64,000 nucleotides of DNA from Bacteroides coprosuis DSM 18011 (GCA_000212915.1 CM001167.1:2472780-2536779); one strand, 5' to 3'. Counted from the stretch's first letter, positions 37,201-44,371 are shown. The notes: generated by a model from the sequence alone, not told the origin. Numbers and translations are program-made.

Positions 37201-37446
37201 CAGATTATGTTTTTATAAGTATTAATAAAATATTACACTCAAAGTATTAATCAAACATTTTTTCAAGTAGGTTTCGCTAACAAAGATAAGAAAATTAGAA
37301 TCATCAGACCCAATTAGTAATTTTAATAAAATTCATACTAAGTCATTCTTGAAAATTTACACGGAAACAACTATTGCAGACTTTACTCTGGATATAAAAA
37401 GTTTTCTATAATTTGAATCGCATATTAGAGACTAAAAAAACAAAGA
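37201..37446. other. Noncoding right margin of the island
   Basis: No open reading frame, recombinase remnant or convincing promoter is visible in these 246 AT-rich bases. The stretch ends immediately before the right copy of the 118-bp repeat. It should contain the promoter of the leftward EEP gene, but I see no perfect TAnnTTTG box. Confidence 0.5.
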
Positions 37447-37527
37447 ATTATTTAGTAGAATTTAGAGTATAGCATAAATGCTCATCTCTTCCCCCCAAAT
37501 AGCCCTAACTTTCTTCTTCTACTTCAA
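37447..37527. repeat. Right copy of the direct repeat, first 81 bases
   Basis: It is identical to 17345-17425 and includes a copy of the last SDR codons and stop, with no gene in front of it. The copy is interrupted after CTACTTCAA by the insertion sequence; the remaining 37 bases continue at 38968. The last eight bases (TACTTCAA, 37520-37527) are the insertion sequence's target duplication. Confidence 0.95.
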
Positions 37528-37559
37528 GGATCACCTGCAAAACTTGGGGGGATAACTTA

Positions 37560-38456
37560 TTAAGCAAATAATTTAGTAACCCTAAATAGAAAGAAACTAA
37601 TATCTGTAACCCCTCTTAGTTGAGTCCTAAAGGCTTTTAGTTTAGCGTTAAAACTCTCTGCAAAAGCATTTGTTGATCGATTGTTGAAGAAGTTTAATAT
37701 TTCATCATAATGTGAATAAATGGTTCCTGCAATACTCTTAAAGGATTGAAAAGCAGTTTGCTCTACTCTATTATACCATTTGGCAAGAGAAAGTCTTGCT
37801 GCATCTTTAATTGTTTTACGATTAAAAATAGAGCGAAGCCCTTGTGATAGGCTATAGGCTTCTTTTAATGAAGGGTATTGTGCGAAAAGAATCTTAGCTC
37901 TTTCTTTTTGCTTATCAGACCATTTGTCTGCAGATTTAAAAAGAAGATATCGTCCTCTTGCTAGTAATTGTTTCTTTGTGTCTCCATTACTAAAAGTTAG
38001 AGGTTTATAGGTCTTACCTTCCCATTTAGCTTGTTTAATCGCTTGATTTTCTTCTTCTATGGCTTCCCATCTGTGTTTTACTCGTACCTCTTGCACCGCT
38101 TCATTGGCTAATTTCTGCAGATGGAATCGGTCAATTACTCGACAGGCTTTAGGAAAACACACTCGAGCTATTTTATTCATACTATTAGCCATATCTAATG
38201 TGATCTCCTTGACTTGCTGTCTTAAACTCTCAGGCATCTTCATTAATACCTGGATAATTTTATCTGATTGAACACCAGCAATAATAGCGACTATGGTGCC
38301 CTGTTTCCCTTTATTATTGGGATTACTTAATATAGTATATAAGTCTCCATTGGTCATAGAGGTTTCATCGATACAGAGCCGTGGAGAAATGTTCTCTGGA
38401 AACAAAAGCCACTCTATAGCATGATCTTTCATTTGCCAATTCTTATATGAACTCAA
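37560..38456 (-). CDS. Transposase, catalytic part (ISL3-type DDE)
   Basis: The open frame from the TTG at 38456 codes 298 residues with the DDE_Tnp_ISL3 pattern: LCIDETSMTNGD near residue 27 (first Asp), VKEITLDMANSMNKIARVCFPKA and VIDRFHLQKLANEAV near residue 107 (second Asp), and NNRSTNAFAESFNAKLKAFR near residue 265 (catalytic Glu in AESFN). The frame stays open upstream of 38456 with plausible sequence (ARSLEPICHINGDSLERHYK), running into the end of the first frame. So TTG is not the true start: the protein is probably made by ribosomal frameshifting from the 38509-38895 frame. Confidence 0.85.
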   Translation of the reverse strand: MSSYKNWQMKDHAIEWLLFPENISPRLCIDETSMTNGDLYTILSNPNNKGKQGTIVAIIAGVQSDKIIQVLMKMPESLRQQVKEITLDMANSMNKIARVCFPKACRVIDRFHLQKLANEAVQEVRVKHRWEAIEEENQAIKQAKWEGKTYKPLTFSNGDTKKQLLARGRYLLFKSADKWSDKQKERAKILFAQYPSLKEAYSLSQGLRSIFNRKTIKDAARLSLAKWYNRVEQTAFQSFKSIAGTIYSHYDEILNFFNNRSTNAFAESFNAKLKAFRTQLRGVTDISFFLFRVTKLFA

Positions 38457-38508
38457 GTGCTCTTTATAATGTCGCTCTAAAGAATCTCCATTAATATGGC
38501 AAATAGGC

Positions 38509-38895
38509 TCAAGAGAGCGGGCCGATACGGGGTATGTCTCTAGGTAGTTCTTTTAAAAAAGCCGCAAACTCCTTCGAGTAATGCGTTCCTTTTGCTAGTA
38601 AGTCATATTTGTTAGTCAAGTATTCTTTCGTTGTAGAATCATACCACTTACGACGACGTACTTTGAGAGTAACCTTCTTAAAACGAACAGGAAAGTCTTG
38701 GATAGTTATGGGGTCTAGAAAGCCTTTAGATTCTACTTTATGACCTATACGATCAGCTGGTAAAGAGTCAAACTCATCCATAAAAATGGTAATAACATCT
38801 TTAACTTTAGTCACTTTGGTAATCTTGAAATAAGTAAGGAACTCTTCTGGTAAAATTAAGCGAACTACTTCGAGTAACATTTGAGAATCTTGCAT
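38509..38895 (-). CDS. Transposase N-terminal region protein (ISAon1-like)
   Basis: This 128-residue frame begins MQDSQMLLEVVRLILPEEFL and contains a basic segment (VRFKKVTLKVRRRKWYD near residue 70). I remember the arrangement, an N-terminal region protein followed by a separate catalytic frame, as normal for ISAon1-type elements in Bacteroidota, so it need not be a broken gene. The catalytic frame is offset by +1 (equivalently -2) on the minus strand and overlaps its end near PRDIPRIGPLS. A frameshift there, in a CCCCG context, would fuse the two. Confidence 0.75.
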   Translation of the reverse strand: MQDSQMLLEVVRLILPEEFLTYFKITKVTKVKDVITIFMDEFDSLPADRIGHKVESKGFLDPITIQDFPVRFKKVTLKVRRRKWYDSTTKEYLTNKYDLLAKGTHYSKEFAAFLKELPRDIPRIGPLS

Positions 38896-38967
38896 AGCTT
38901 TTGTTTTTTCTACAAAGATAATCTTTTTGATGTTCCCCCCCTGCTTTTGCAGGTGATCCTACTTCAA

Positions 38968-39004
38968 CCCCAATATACCTTTTGTATAGAGTCATCGTTT
39001 CATC
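38968..39004. repeat. Right copy of the direct repeat, last 37 bases
   Basis: Identical to 17426-17462. It continues without a break into the palindrome and the LysM-side sequence, so this side is the original chromosome. Confidence 0.95.
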
Positions 39005-39058
39005 ATGACACCGACATGATGAAACGATGACACCGATATGATGATGACATATCGGTGT
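38991..39058. repeat. Double-hairpin palindromic repeat (copy 1)
   Basis: First hairpin: a 17-bp perfect stem GTCATCGTTTCATCATG (38991-39007) with loop ACACCGA and its reverse complement (39015-39031). Second hairpin: ACACCGATATG (39030-39040), 7-base loop, CATATCGGTGT (39048-39058). The ACACCG of the first loop and that of the second stem are 22 bases apart. TCGGTGT could pair with either. A second element of the same plan lies at 50246-50304, so this is a dispersed repeat. Confidence 0.85.
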
Positions 39059-39080
39059 TAGAATATCCTCTTACTAGAAT

Positions 39081-39112
39081 AAAAAAGATCTACCTAGATA
39101 GCTAGATAGACC
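39081..39112 (-). terminator. Terminator of the LysM glucosaminidase gene
   Basis: On the minus strand GGTCTATCTAG, loop CTAT, CTAGGTAGATC is followed by TTTTTT. It begins about 24 bases after the stop codon at 39136. Confidence 0.85.
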
Positions 39113-39135
39113 TTACTATATATGATAAAATAACT

Positions 39136-40062
39136 TTATCTCAATCTCAATGGATCTCCCACCTCTGGAACAAAGTCGGGATCTTTTCTATTCATCTTAT
39201 ATAGATTCTTTAATTTGATACCAAACTTTTGAGAGATAGAATGCATAGAATCACCATTTTCTACAGTATATACTTTATATTGTTTGGAAGCCTTTTTACG
39301 TTTAGAGCGTAAATAAACGATATCTCCCTCTGTCAAAGTATAACTTTTATGAAGATCATTATATTTTACTAGCTTCTTCCAACTGATATCAAACTCTTTT
39401 CCTATGGTTTTAAAAGTATCACCACGGCGAGCCACAACATACGCTAAATCATTTGACAAGTAAACTTGATGCTTGATTATAGGTGCATTTTCAGCTTCAG
39501 CAGCAGCTTTGCTCTTTCGCACACGGAACCATCCTCTTGATGCACCTGAATCATACTGATAAAGCTCATATTCTTCAATTAAAGAGATTAGTCTATTCGC
39601 ATAAGAAGGATCGGTAGCATAACCTGCTTTTTTAAGCCCTCTTGCCCAACCTTTATAATCGGTTATATCTAAATCGAAGAGGAATGCATATCGTGGTCCA
39701 TTGGCTAGAAATATAGAGTGATCATCATACGATTCTTTCGCTGAACGATAGTTTCTGAAACATTCACCGCGAGCATCATCGTCATGATACGACTTTCTGC
39801 CCTTCCAGTTACGTCCACATTTAATACCAAAGTGATTGTTCCCTTTTTTTGCTAAGGTACTTTGTCCTGAACCACTTTCTAGGATACCTTGAGCTAAGGT
39901 TATACTAGCAGGAATTTTATAATCATTCATGCTTTCTATCGCATAATCCTTATATTTATTAATATAATCAAGATTTTTTTGTTTATAACTCTGTGCCATC
40001 ATTGAAAATGGCAGACATACTAATAGTAGTAAAATAAATAGCTTAACTTGAACAAACCGCAT
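39136..40062 (-). CDS. Exported glucosaminidase (GH73-like) with two LysM domains
   Basis: The 308-residue protein has a signal peptide (MRFVQVKLFILLLLVCLPFSMMAQ). The glucosaminidase domain (about residues 30-165) contains SITLAQGILESGSGQSTLAKKGNNHFGIKC with the catalytic Glu in ILESG, and FRNYRSAKESYDDHSIFL. Two LysM domains follow (about 208-255 and 262-306: VVARRGDTFKTIGKEFDISWKKL and YTVENGDSMHSISQKFGIKLKNL). It hydrolyses peptidoglycan glycan strands in the periplasm, probably in cell separation or wall remodelling, with LysM for anchoring. It is transcribed alone and was convergent with the SDR gene before the island arrived. Confidence 0.93.
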   Translation of the reverse strand: MRFVQVKLFILLLLVCLPFSMMAQSYKQKNLDYINKYKDYAIESMNDYKIPASITLAQGILESGSGQSTLAKKGNNHFGIKCGRNWKGRKSYHDDDARGECFRNYRSAKESYDDHSIFLANGPRYAFLFDLDITDYKGWARGLKKAGYATDPSYANRLISLIEEYELYQYDSGASRGWFRVRKSKAAAEAENAPIIKHQVYLSNDLAYVVARRGDTFKTIGKEFDISWKKLVKYNDLHKSYTLTEGDIVYLRSKRKKASKQYKVYTVENGDSMHSISQKFGIKLKNLYKMNRKDPDFVPEVGDPLRLR

Positions 40063-40111
40063 ATGGAGATAGTTTGAGTGTATATGTATGAATACAAATT
40101 ACATAAAAAAA

Positions 40112-40142
40112 ATTGTGATTACCAATCTCTTTTCTAACTTTG
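40112..40142 (+). promoter_or_regulatory. Bacteroides-type promoter of cdd-nudC
   Basis: TTG at 40113-40115 and a perfect -7 box TAACTTTG at 40135-40142 are 19 bases apart. The cytidine deaminase start codon is 38 bases downstream. Confidence 0.7.
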
Positions 40143-40179
40143 TATAAATCGCTTAATGCAATAATATACTATCAAATAT

Positions 40180-40659
40180 ATGAAAAATCTGACTATTAAA
40201 TCAGTTTTTAAAGTTTATCATTTTGATGAGCTATCTGATGCAGATCAAAAATTAGTTCTAAAAGCTAAAGATGCGTGTAAAAAAAGCTATGCTCCCTACT
40301 CTAATTTTGCTGTTGGAGCTGCTGCACAATTAGCTAATGGAACAGTTGTAACAGGTAGTAACCAAGAAAACGCAGCCTACCCTTCTGGCACCTGTGCCGA
40401 AAGGACAACCTTATTTTATGCTAACTCAGAATACCCAGATCAGCCTGTTAAAACATTAGCTGTAGCTGCTTACAATCAAGGTTCTTATTTAGCACAGCCT
40501 ATTCCTCCTTGTGGAGCATGTAGACAAGTTGTTCTTGAGACAGAAAAAAGATATAAACAACCTATACGTATATTACTTTACGGAGAAAAAGAAATTTACG
40601 AATGCCAAGGAATAGCAGATTTGCTTCCTTTATCATTCGATGCTAGTGCAATGGATTAA
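40180..40659 (+). CDS. cdd: Cytidine deaminase
   Basis: This 159-residue protein is a homotetrameric-type cytidine deaminase. The zinc ligands and proton donor are visible: Cys and Glu in GTCAERTTLFYAN near residue 70 and the paired Cys in PPCGACRQVVLE near residue 112. YAPYSNFAVGAAAQLANG near residue 38 is the substrate-binding segment. It converts cytidine or deoxycytidine to the uracil form in pyrimidine salvage. The start at 40180 lies downstream of a good promoter. It ends three bases before nudC, so the two are cotranscribed. The N-terminal extension (MKNLTIKSVFKVYHFDELSD) is typical of Bacteroidota versions. Confidence 0.96.
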   Translation: MKNLTIKSVFKVYHFDELSDADQKLVLKAKDACKKSYAPYSNFAVGAAAQLANGTVVTGSNQENAAYPSGTCAERTTLFYANSEYPDQPVKTLAVAAYNQGSYLAQPIPPCGACRQVVLETEKRYKQPIRILLYGEKEIYECQGIADLLPLSFDASAMD

Positions 40660-40662
40660 GTT

Positions 40663-41457
40663 ATGAATTACCAAGGTAAAAGATGGTGGTTCATTTTTTT
40701 TCAAAATAGCATTCTGGTACAAAAAAATAAAGAGGGATTGGTTTCAATCCCTTTTGCACCAGAAGTGGATATACCTAAGCCAAAGGATTCTCAAATCCAT
40801 GAATACACTTTTCATGCTAAGTATGCATGCACAGCATTTGAATTAAAAGAGCCACTAAATCAGCATTCAGAATATGAACTCATTTCACTACGTGAGTCGT
40901 TCTACCATCTACCCCTATGGATGTATCAAGCTGCTGGCGTAGCTCAACAGCTTATTTTTTGGGATAAGAATACTCGGTATTGCCCAGCATGTGGAACTCC
41001 AACAAAGAGGAAAACTCTAATTATGAAAAAATGTCCTCATTGCGGAAAAGAGCAATATCCACCGATTCAAACAGCAATAATTGTGCTGATACAAAGAGGA
41101 GACGAAATATTACTCGCCCATGCTCACAACTTCAAATCAGAGTTTTATGGGCTGATAGCAGGTTTTGTTGAAGTAGGAGAAACTCTTGAAGAGACTGTTA
41201 AGAGAGAAGTAAAAGAAGAAACGGGACTGGATATTAAGAATATCAACTATTTTGGAAATCAGCCTTGGCCCTATCCTTCGGGTTTAATGGTAGGCTTTAC
41301 AGCAGAATACGAATCGGGTGAGATATGTATTCAAAAAGAAGAATTGAGAAATGCCGCATTTTTCAATATCAAGAACCTCCCTACTTTACCTCAAAAACTT
41401 AGTATAGCAAGGAGAATGATTGATTGGTGGATTGATCAACAACATAAAAAAGAGTAG
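40663..41457 (+). CDS. nudC: NAD(H) pyrophosphatase, Nudix family
   Basis: The 264-residue protein has the NudC layout: an N-terminal domain, a zinc ribbon CPACGTPTKRK...CPHCGKEQYPP (about residues 107-130) and a Nudix domain. The Nudix box GFVEVGETLEETVKREVKEETG (written here in part, near residue 167) has all catalytic glutamates, and the NudC-specific NQPWPYPSGLM follows near residue 202. The enzyme hydrolyses NADH to NMNH and AMP and can remove NAD caps from RNA. The start at 40663 is three bases after the cdd stop codon. Confidence 0.94.
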   Translation: MNYQGKRWWFIFFQNSILVQKNKEGLVSIPFAPEVDIPKPKDSQIHEYTFHAKYACTAFELKEPLNQHSEYELISLRESFYHLPLWMYQAAGVAQQLIFWDKNTRYCPACGTPTKRKTLIMKKCPHCGKEQYPPIQTAIIVLIQRGDEILLAHAHNFKSEFYGLIAGFVEVGETLEETVKREVKEETGLDIKNINYFGNQPWPYPSGLMVGFTAEYESGEICIQKEELRNAAFFNIKNLPTLPQKLSIARRMIDWWIDQQHKKE

Positions 41458-41464
41458 GAATATT

Positions 41465-41683
41465 TTACCTACTCTTTTTCCCTCTCTGCTGACTTTTACG
41501 TGCGGCACGTTTCTTTCGTATATCTGCTTTCATTTTAGCAGAGTCCGACTTATGTAAACCTGTTATATACGTAGCTTTCTTAGCTTTTGTCTTTACTTTT
41601 CCAGGGCGATCACTTTCTACAGTTTCATCTTTTCCTGCCTTGAAATTAATTCCTCCCATCATCGCTTGTTCAATATCATCCAT
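41465..41683 (-). CDS. Small basic hypothetical protein, 72 aa
   Basis: The frame starts MDDIEQAMMGGINFKAGKD and ends in a strongly basic tail (KADIRKKRAARKSQQRGKKSR). It has no signal or membrane segment. The acidic start and Lys/Arg-rich end are like small nucleic-acid or ribosome-associated proteins, but I cannot assign a family. It begins between a tRNA promoter region and the convergent nudC gene and ends seven bases from the nudC stop. The compositional bias is not what random antisense sequence would give, so I consider it a real gene. Confidence 0.65.
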   Translation of the reverse strand: MDDIEQAMMGGINFKAGKDETVESDRPGKVKTKAKKATYITGLHKSDSAKMKADIRKKRAARKSQQRGKKSR

Positions 41684-41891
41684 AGTTCTCTGTTTTTATT
41701 CCTATATAATAGTCACAAAGATACGTGATAAAACGAAAAGAGAAAGTATTTTCATTTCATTTGTAGGATTGCACACATCTATTATACTCTTATTGAGAAA
41801 TAACTTAAATTTTATTTTACAATTATTTTACTGATATTCAAACAGATAATAAAGTAGCCTAAAAATACTTCAAAAATACTTATTACAGAAG

Positions 41892-41922
41892 TTTGCATTT
41901 AATAAAAAAGCTACTACATTTG
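41892..41922 (+). promoter_or_regulatory. Bacteroides-type promoter of the tRNA gene
   Basis: TTTG (41892-41895), 19 bases, TACATTTG (41915-41922). The tRNA begins 22 bases after the -7 box. This is the cleanest housekeeping promoter in the window. The rest of 41684-41943 shows no gene. Confidence 0.85.
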
Positions 41923-41943
41923 CAATCGCAAAACAGAAATAAA

Positions 41944-42017
41944 GCCTCTTTAGCTCAGTTGGCCAGAGCACGTGATTTGTAATCTCGGGGTCGTTGGTTC
42001 GAATCCGACAAGAGGCT
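41944..42017 (+). tRNA. tRNA-Thr (anticodon TGT)
   Basis: The cloverleaf is complete: acceptor GCCTCTT/AAGAGGC, D-stem GCTC/GAGC with TTGG loop, anticodon loop TTTGTAA (anticodon TGT), variable GGGTC, T-arm GTTGGTTCGAATCCGAC, and discriminator T. CCA is not encoded. The anticodon stem CGTGA/TCTCG has one T-T mismatch at the third pair. A strong promoter precedes it and a hairpin terminator follows, so it is a single-gene transcript. Confidence 0.95.
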
Positions 42018-42023
42018 CAAAAG

Positions 42024-42060
42024 AAAAGGATGATATCGCAATATCATCCTTTTTCTTTTT
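42024..42060 (+). terminator. Terminator of the tRNA-Thr transcript
   Basis: AAAAGGATGATAT, loop CGCA, ATATCATCCTTTT is a 13-bp perfect stem followed by a T-rich run (TTTTCTTTTT). Confidence 0.9.
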
Positions 42061-42082
42061 ATTACACAATCAAATAAAATAA

Positions 42083-42772
42083 TTAGTGACTGAGAATATT
42101 GTCAAGAGTGGGCTGTATTAAATTTTCCATTATATCATATCCTTTGCCTATCGGATGAACTCCATCCTCACTTAAATCTGCTCTCATAGCCCCTTCCGAG
42201 TCTCTCATTAAGGAATTATAGTCAATGTATAGAATATTATTCTCAAAGGCATAACGCTTGATATGCTTGTTTAAATCATCAACTAGAGCACTCACCCCTT
42301 TTATTTCTTCTTTCCACGGAAACTTTCCAGTTGGGAGTACCGAACTTAGCACCACTTGAATACCATTTGCTTTGGCTATCTCGGCCATGGACTGAATATT
42401 TCCTAAAGTATAAGAAGCATTATACTTCCCAGTATTCTCAGCAATATCATTTGTTCCTGCATTAATGACAACAACCTTGGGCTTTAAGGCCACTACATCT
42501 GTGCGAAAACGCAGAAGCATTTGAGGGCTAGTTTGACCACTTATTCCCCTTCCTACATAATTATGCGCCGTAAAAAAATCGGGATGCTGATTTGTCCAAC
42601 CTTCCGTAATGGAATTCCCTATAAAAACCACAAGTGGATAAGATTCTAATTTTTGTAGTTCGCTGTTTTTAGCTTGATAACGTTCAAAGTTAGGGTATTC
42701 ACTCAGATTTTGAGCTCTTATCTGCAAACAAAAGACTAGCATCAATGCTAGTAAAATACTGTGTTTTTTCAT
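42083..42772 (-). CDS. Exported SGNH/GDSL-type hydrolase
   Basis: This 229-residue protein has a signal peptide (MKKHSILLALMLVFCLQIRAQ). SGNH blocks are visible: the nucleophile Ser in VVFIGNSITEGW (block I, near residue 54), Gly in GISGQTSPQML (block II), Asn in NAGTNDIAEN (block III) and the Asp/His pair in SEDGVHPIGKGY (block V). It is an esterase of lipase or acetylxylan-esterase type acting in the periplasm; the natural ester is unknown. It lies 26 bases after cobO on the same strand, so they may share a transcript. Confidence 0.93.
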   Translation of the reverse strand: MKKHSILLALMLVFCLQIRAQNLSEYPNFERYQAKNSELQKLESYPLVVFIGNSITEGWTNQHPDFFTAHNYVGRGISGQTSPQMLLRFRTDVVALKPKVVVINAGTNDIAENTGKYNASYTLGNIQSMAEIAKANGIQVVLSSVLPTGKFPWKEEIKGVSALVDDLNKHIKRYAFENNILYIDYNSLMRDSEGAMRADLSEDGVHPIGKGYDIMENLIQPTLDNILSH

Positions 42773-42798
42773 CGTCTTATTTTAGTGTAAGCTATTGT

Positions 42799-43326
42799 TT
42801 ATTTATCAATTCCTTCACGAGATAACACACCTTGTGTGTAGTAATGCTTTACCTCCCTCATCTCTGTAACAAGATCAGCTTTGTCAATCAACTCCTGTGG
42901 GGCATATCTTCCCGTTACAACCACTTCTACCTCAGGGTTTCTATCTTCTATTACTTTTATCAACTCTTCTGTAGAAAACAATTTAAAGTATAAAGCAATT
43001 GTTACCTCATCTAATATGACCACATTATATTGATTTGACTTCAAAATTTCAGCGCAATGCTTCAATCCTTCTTGAGCCATATCTATATCTGTCTGGCTAG
43101 GCTTCTCGAAGATGAAACAGCCATCACCAAACTGCTCTATCTTTACCTGATCAAAAAGCTGTTCTATCTTCGTTTCATTGTATTTCATACTCTTCACAAA
43201 CTGACCAATATAAACTTTTTTACCAGCACACAGAGCACGTACAGCTAAACCAAAAGCAGCAGTAGTCTTCCCTTTTCCATCGCCTGTATAAATATGAAAA
43301 TATCCCTTTTCTAAATTATTACTCAT
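42799..43326 (-). CDS. cobO: Corrinoid adenosyltransferase (CobO/BtuR type)
   Basis: The start is the ATG at 43326 (MSNNLEKGYFHIYTGDGKGKTT); the in-frame start 18 codons upstream is rejected because it adds a hydrophobic, non-conserved leader. The 175-residue protein has the P-loop GDGKGKTTAAFGLAVRA near residue 15, KVYIGQFVKSMKYNE, the NVVILDEVTIAL strand near residue 103 and VVVTGRYAPQELIDKADLVTEM. It transfers the adenosyl group of ATP to cob(I)alamin in the cytosol, giving the coenzyme form of vitamin B12. Bacteroidota usually take up corrinoids and adenosylate them, so this may be salvage rather than synthesis. Confidence 0.93.
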   Translation of the reverse strand: MSNNLEKGYFHIYTGDGKGKTTAAFGLAVRALCAGKKVYIGQFVKSMKYNETKIEQLFDQVKIEQFGDGCFIFEKPSQTDIDMAQEGLKHCAEILKSNQYNVVILDEVTIALYFKLFSTEELIKVIEDRNPEVEVVVTGRYAPQELIDKADLVTEMREVKHYYTQGVLSREGIDK

Positions 43327-43414
43327 ACTTTTAAATTTTATATGCAAGATAAAAAAACTAAAGCAGTTTATTAGCAACAAGTTAAATTAAGCTTTATATT
43401 CGTATAGAATACAG

Positions 43415-44305
43415 ATGGATACTTCTGCCTTAAATTGTCAAAAGATGAAAAATACGACTCTTGATTTGGATGCAATACGGAATATATCTATTAGTGAAGA
43501 TGAAATGAAACATTTCCTCTCTTACCTTCTTTTTAGAGAAAGTAACTGCTCTCTTTACCTTAAAAATTTTCTTTGGGAAAACTATAAACAAGAAACAGAC
43601 AGCTTATTTTCCATACAAATCGAACTTTCACTTCCTAAAAAAGACACTCTAAACACCTCAGATAATAGAAAAGAGATTGTTCTTTTATGGCCCAATGACG
43701 ATCTATTTGAAAGAGATGTTGTTTTCTTTTTACAGTATGAAAAATATGATTCTTATCGAGTACATGATGATTTACAGGATTTATTCCATTCAATAAGGCA
43801 ACGATTTAGTTCTCTCTTACAAACAGCAAGAGTTTTCTACAACCAAGAATGGCTTCCTAGTATTGTTTTCGAGAATATAGATTCTTATTTCCATAAATAT
43901 TTTCCCCAACTCATTGAGAGTTTAGTTCCGTATCAAAAGCTATTATCTGAATTAAAATTAGATGAAGAGTATCTAGAAACAATTATCTCGCCAGATAATG
44001 CTATGCTCAGCCTATTCTCTAGTGAAAACAACCCTATATTTCGTTCGGCAATTAATTTAGTAGAGAAGCTCCTACAAGAAGAAGGAGTTAGCTATAAAGA
44101 GCAAATGCCAATAAGCAAACTTATGAGCTTATTGGAAGATTCTCCTTTTGGATGGGATCAAATTCAAATAGAATGCATCATCTCTTATCTTATTATGAAT
44201 CATAAACTATTTGTTATGTATAATAATTTGCACCTCACTCCCCACCAATACGCACAGCAAATTAATAATATTGCTATAAGAGAGTCACTATTCGTATCTA
44301 TCTAA
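43415..44305 (+). CDS. Hypothetical protein, 296 aa
   Basis: I do not recognise this soluble protein. It starts MDTSALNCQKMKNTTLDL; a second ATG ten codons in (43445) is a possible start. It lacks a signal peptide and membrane segments, is mostly helical, and has many Leu/Glu/Tyr residues. The middle has acidic surface stretches (ELKLDEEYLETIISPDNAML) and the C-terminal quarter reads like a small winged-helix or Zn-free helical bundle (PISKLMSLLEDSPFGWDQIQIECIISYLI near residue 230). It is divergent from cobO and convergent with rnfA. Confidence 0.8.
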   Translation: MDTSALNCQKMKNTTLDLDAIRNISISEDEMKHFLSYLLFRESNCSLYLKNFLWENYKQETDSLFSIQIELSLPKKDTLNTSDNRKEIVLLWPNDDLFERDVVFFLQYEKYDSYRVHDDLQDLFHSIRQRFSSLLQTARVFYNQEWLPSIVFENIDSYFHKYFPQLIESLVPYQKLLSELKLDEEYLETIISPDNAMLSLFSSENNPIFRSAINLVEKLLQEEGVSYKEQMPISKLMSLLEDSPFGWDQIQIECIISYLIMNHKLFVMYNNLHLTPHQYAQQINNIAIRESLFVSI

Positions 44306-44337
44306 AAAAAAGAGCCGATGCATCACGCACCAGCTCC
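44305..44337 (-). terminator. Terminator of the rnf operon
   Basis: On the minus strand GAGCTGGTGC, loop, GCATCGGCTC is followed by eight T. It lies about 35 bases after the rnfA stop codon and touches the stop codon of the convergent gene. Confidence 0.8.
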
Positions 44338-44371
44338 TTCACAATTTATTGTGTCCAACTAAAATTCTTGA

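Larger units (their letters stand above)
17463..37446. mobile_element. About 20-kb genomic island carrying a GH89/EEP polysaccharide-utilization locus
   Basis: The block lies between the two copies of the 118-bp perfect direct repeat. Removing the block, one repeat copy and the insertion sequence would restore a simple convergent pair, the SDR gene and the LysM gene, with one palindrome between them. Thirteen genes are inside: sigma factor, ten genes of a leftward operon from the FecR-type anti-sigma to a GH89 enzyme, and two further EEP genes. There is no recombinase, relaxase or tRNA gene in it, so how it moved is unknown. Homologous recombination between the repeats could excise it as a circle. 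It may have arrived as such a circle or by exchange with donor DNA. Confidence 0.7.
37528..38959 (-). mobile_element. Insertion sequence, 1432 bp, ISL3/ISAon1-like
   Basis: Both ends are visible: left GGATCACCTGCAAAA then a 3-base difference then GGGGGGA; right, in reverse complement, the same 15 bases and GGGGGGA. The flanking 8-bp direct repeat TACTTCAA (37520-37527 and 38960-38967) is the target duplication; 8 bp is the size usual for ISL3-type elements. Two leftward reading frames encode the transposase. The intact ends and perfect target duplication mean it inserted recently, into the right copy of the 118-bp repeat after that repeat existed. Confidence 0.95.

Noticed and set aside
17463-37446. 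Search for an integrase, relaxase or toxin gene that would make the island a standard mobile element
   Set aside because: All frames of useful length belong to the glycan locus or its regulators. No tyrosine or serine recombinase motif was seen.
37560-38895. Calling the transposase a pseudogene because of its two frames
   Set aside because: The two-frame layout, as far as I recall, is normal for this group; ends, target duplication and catalytic residues are intact.
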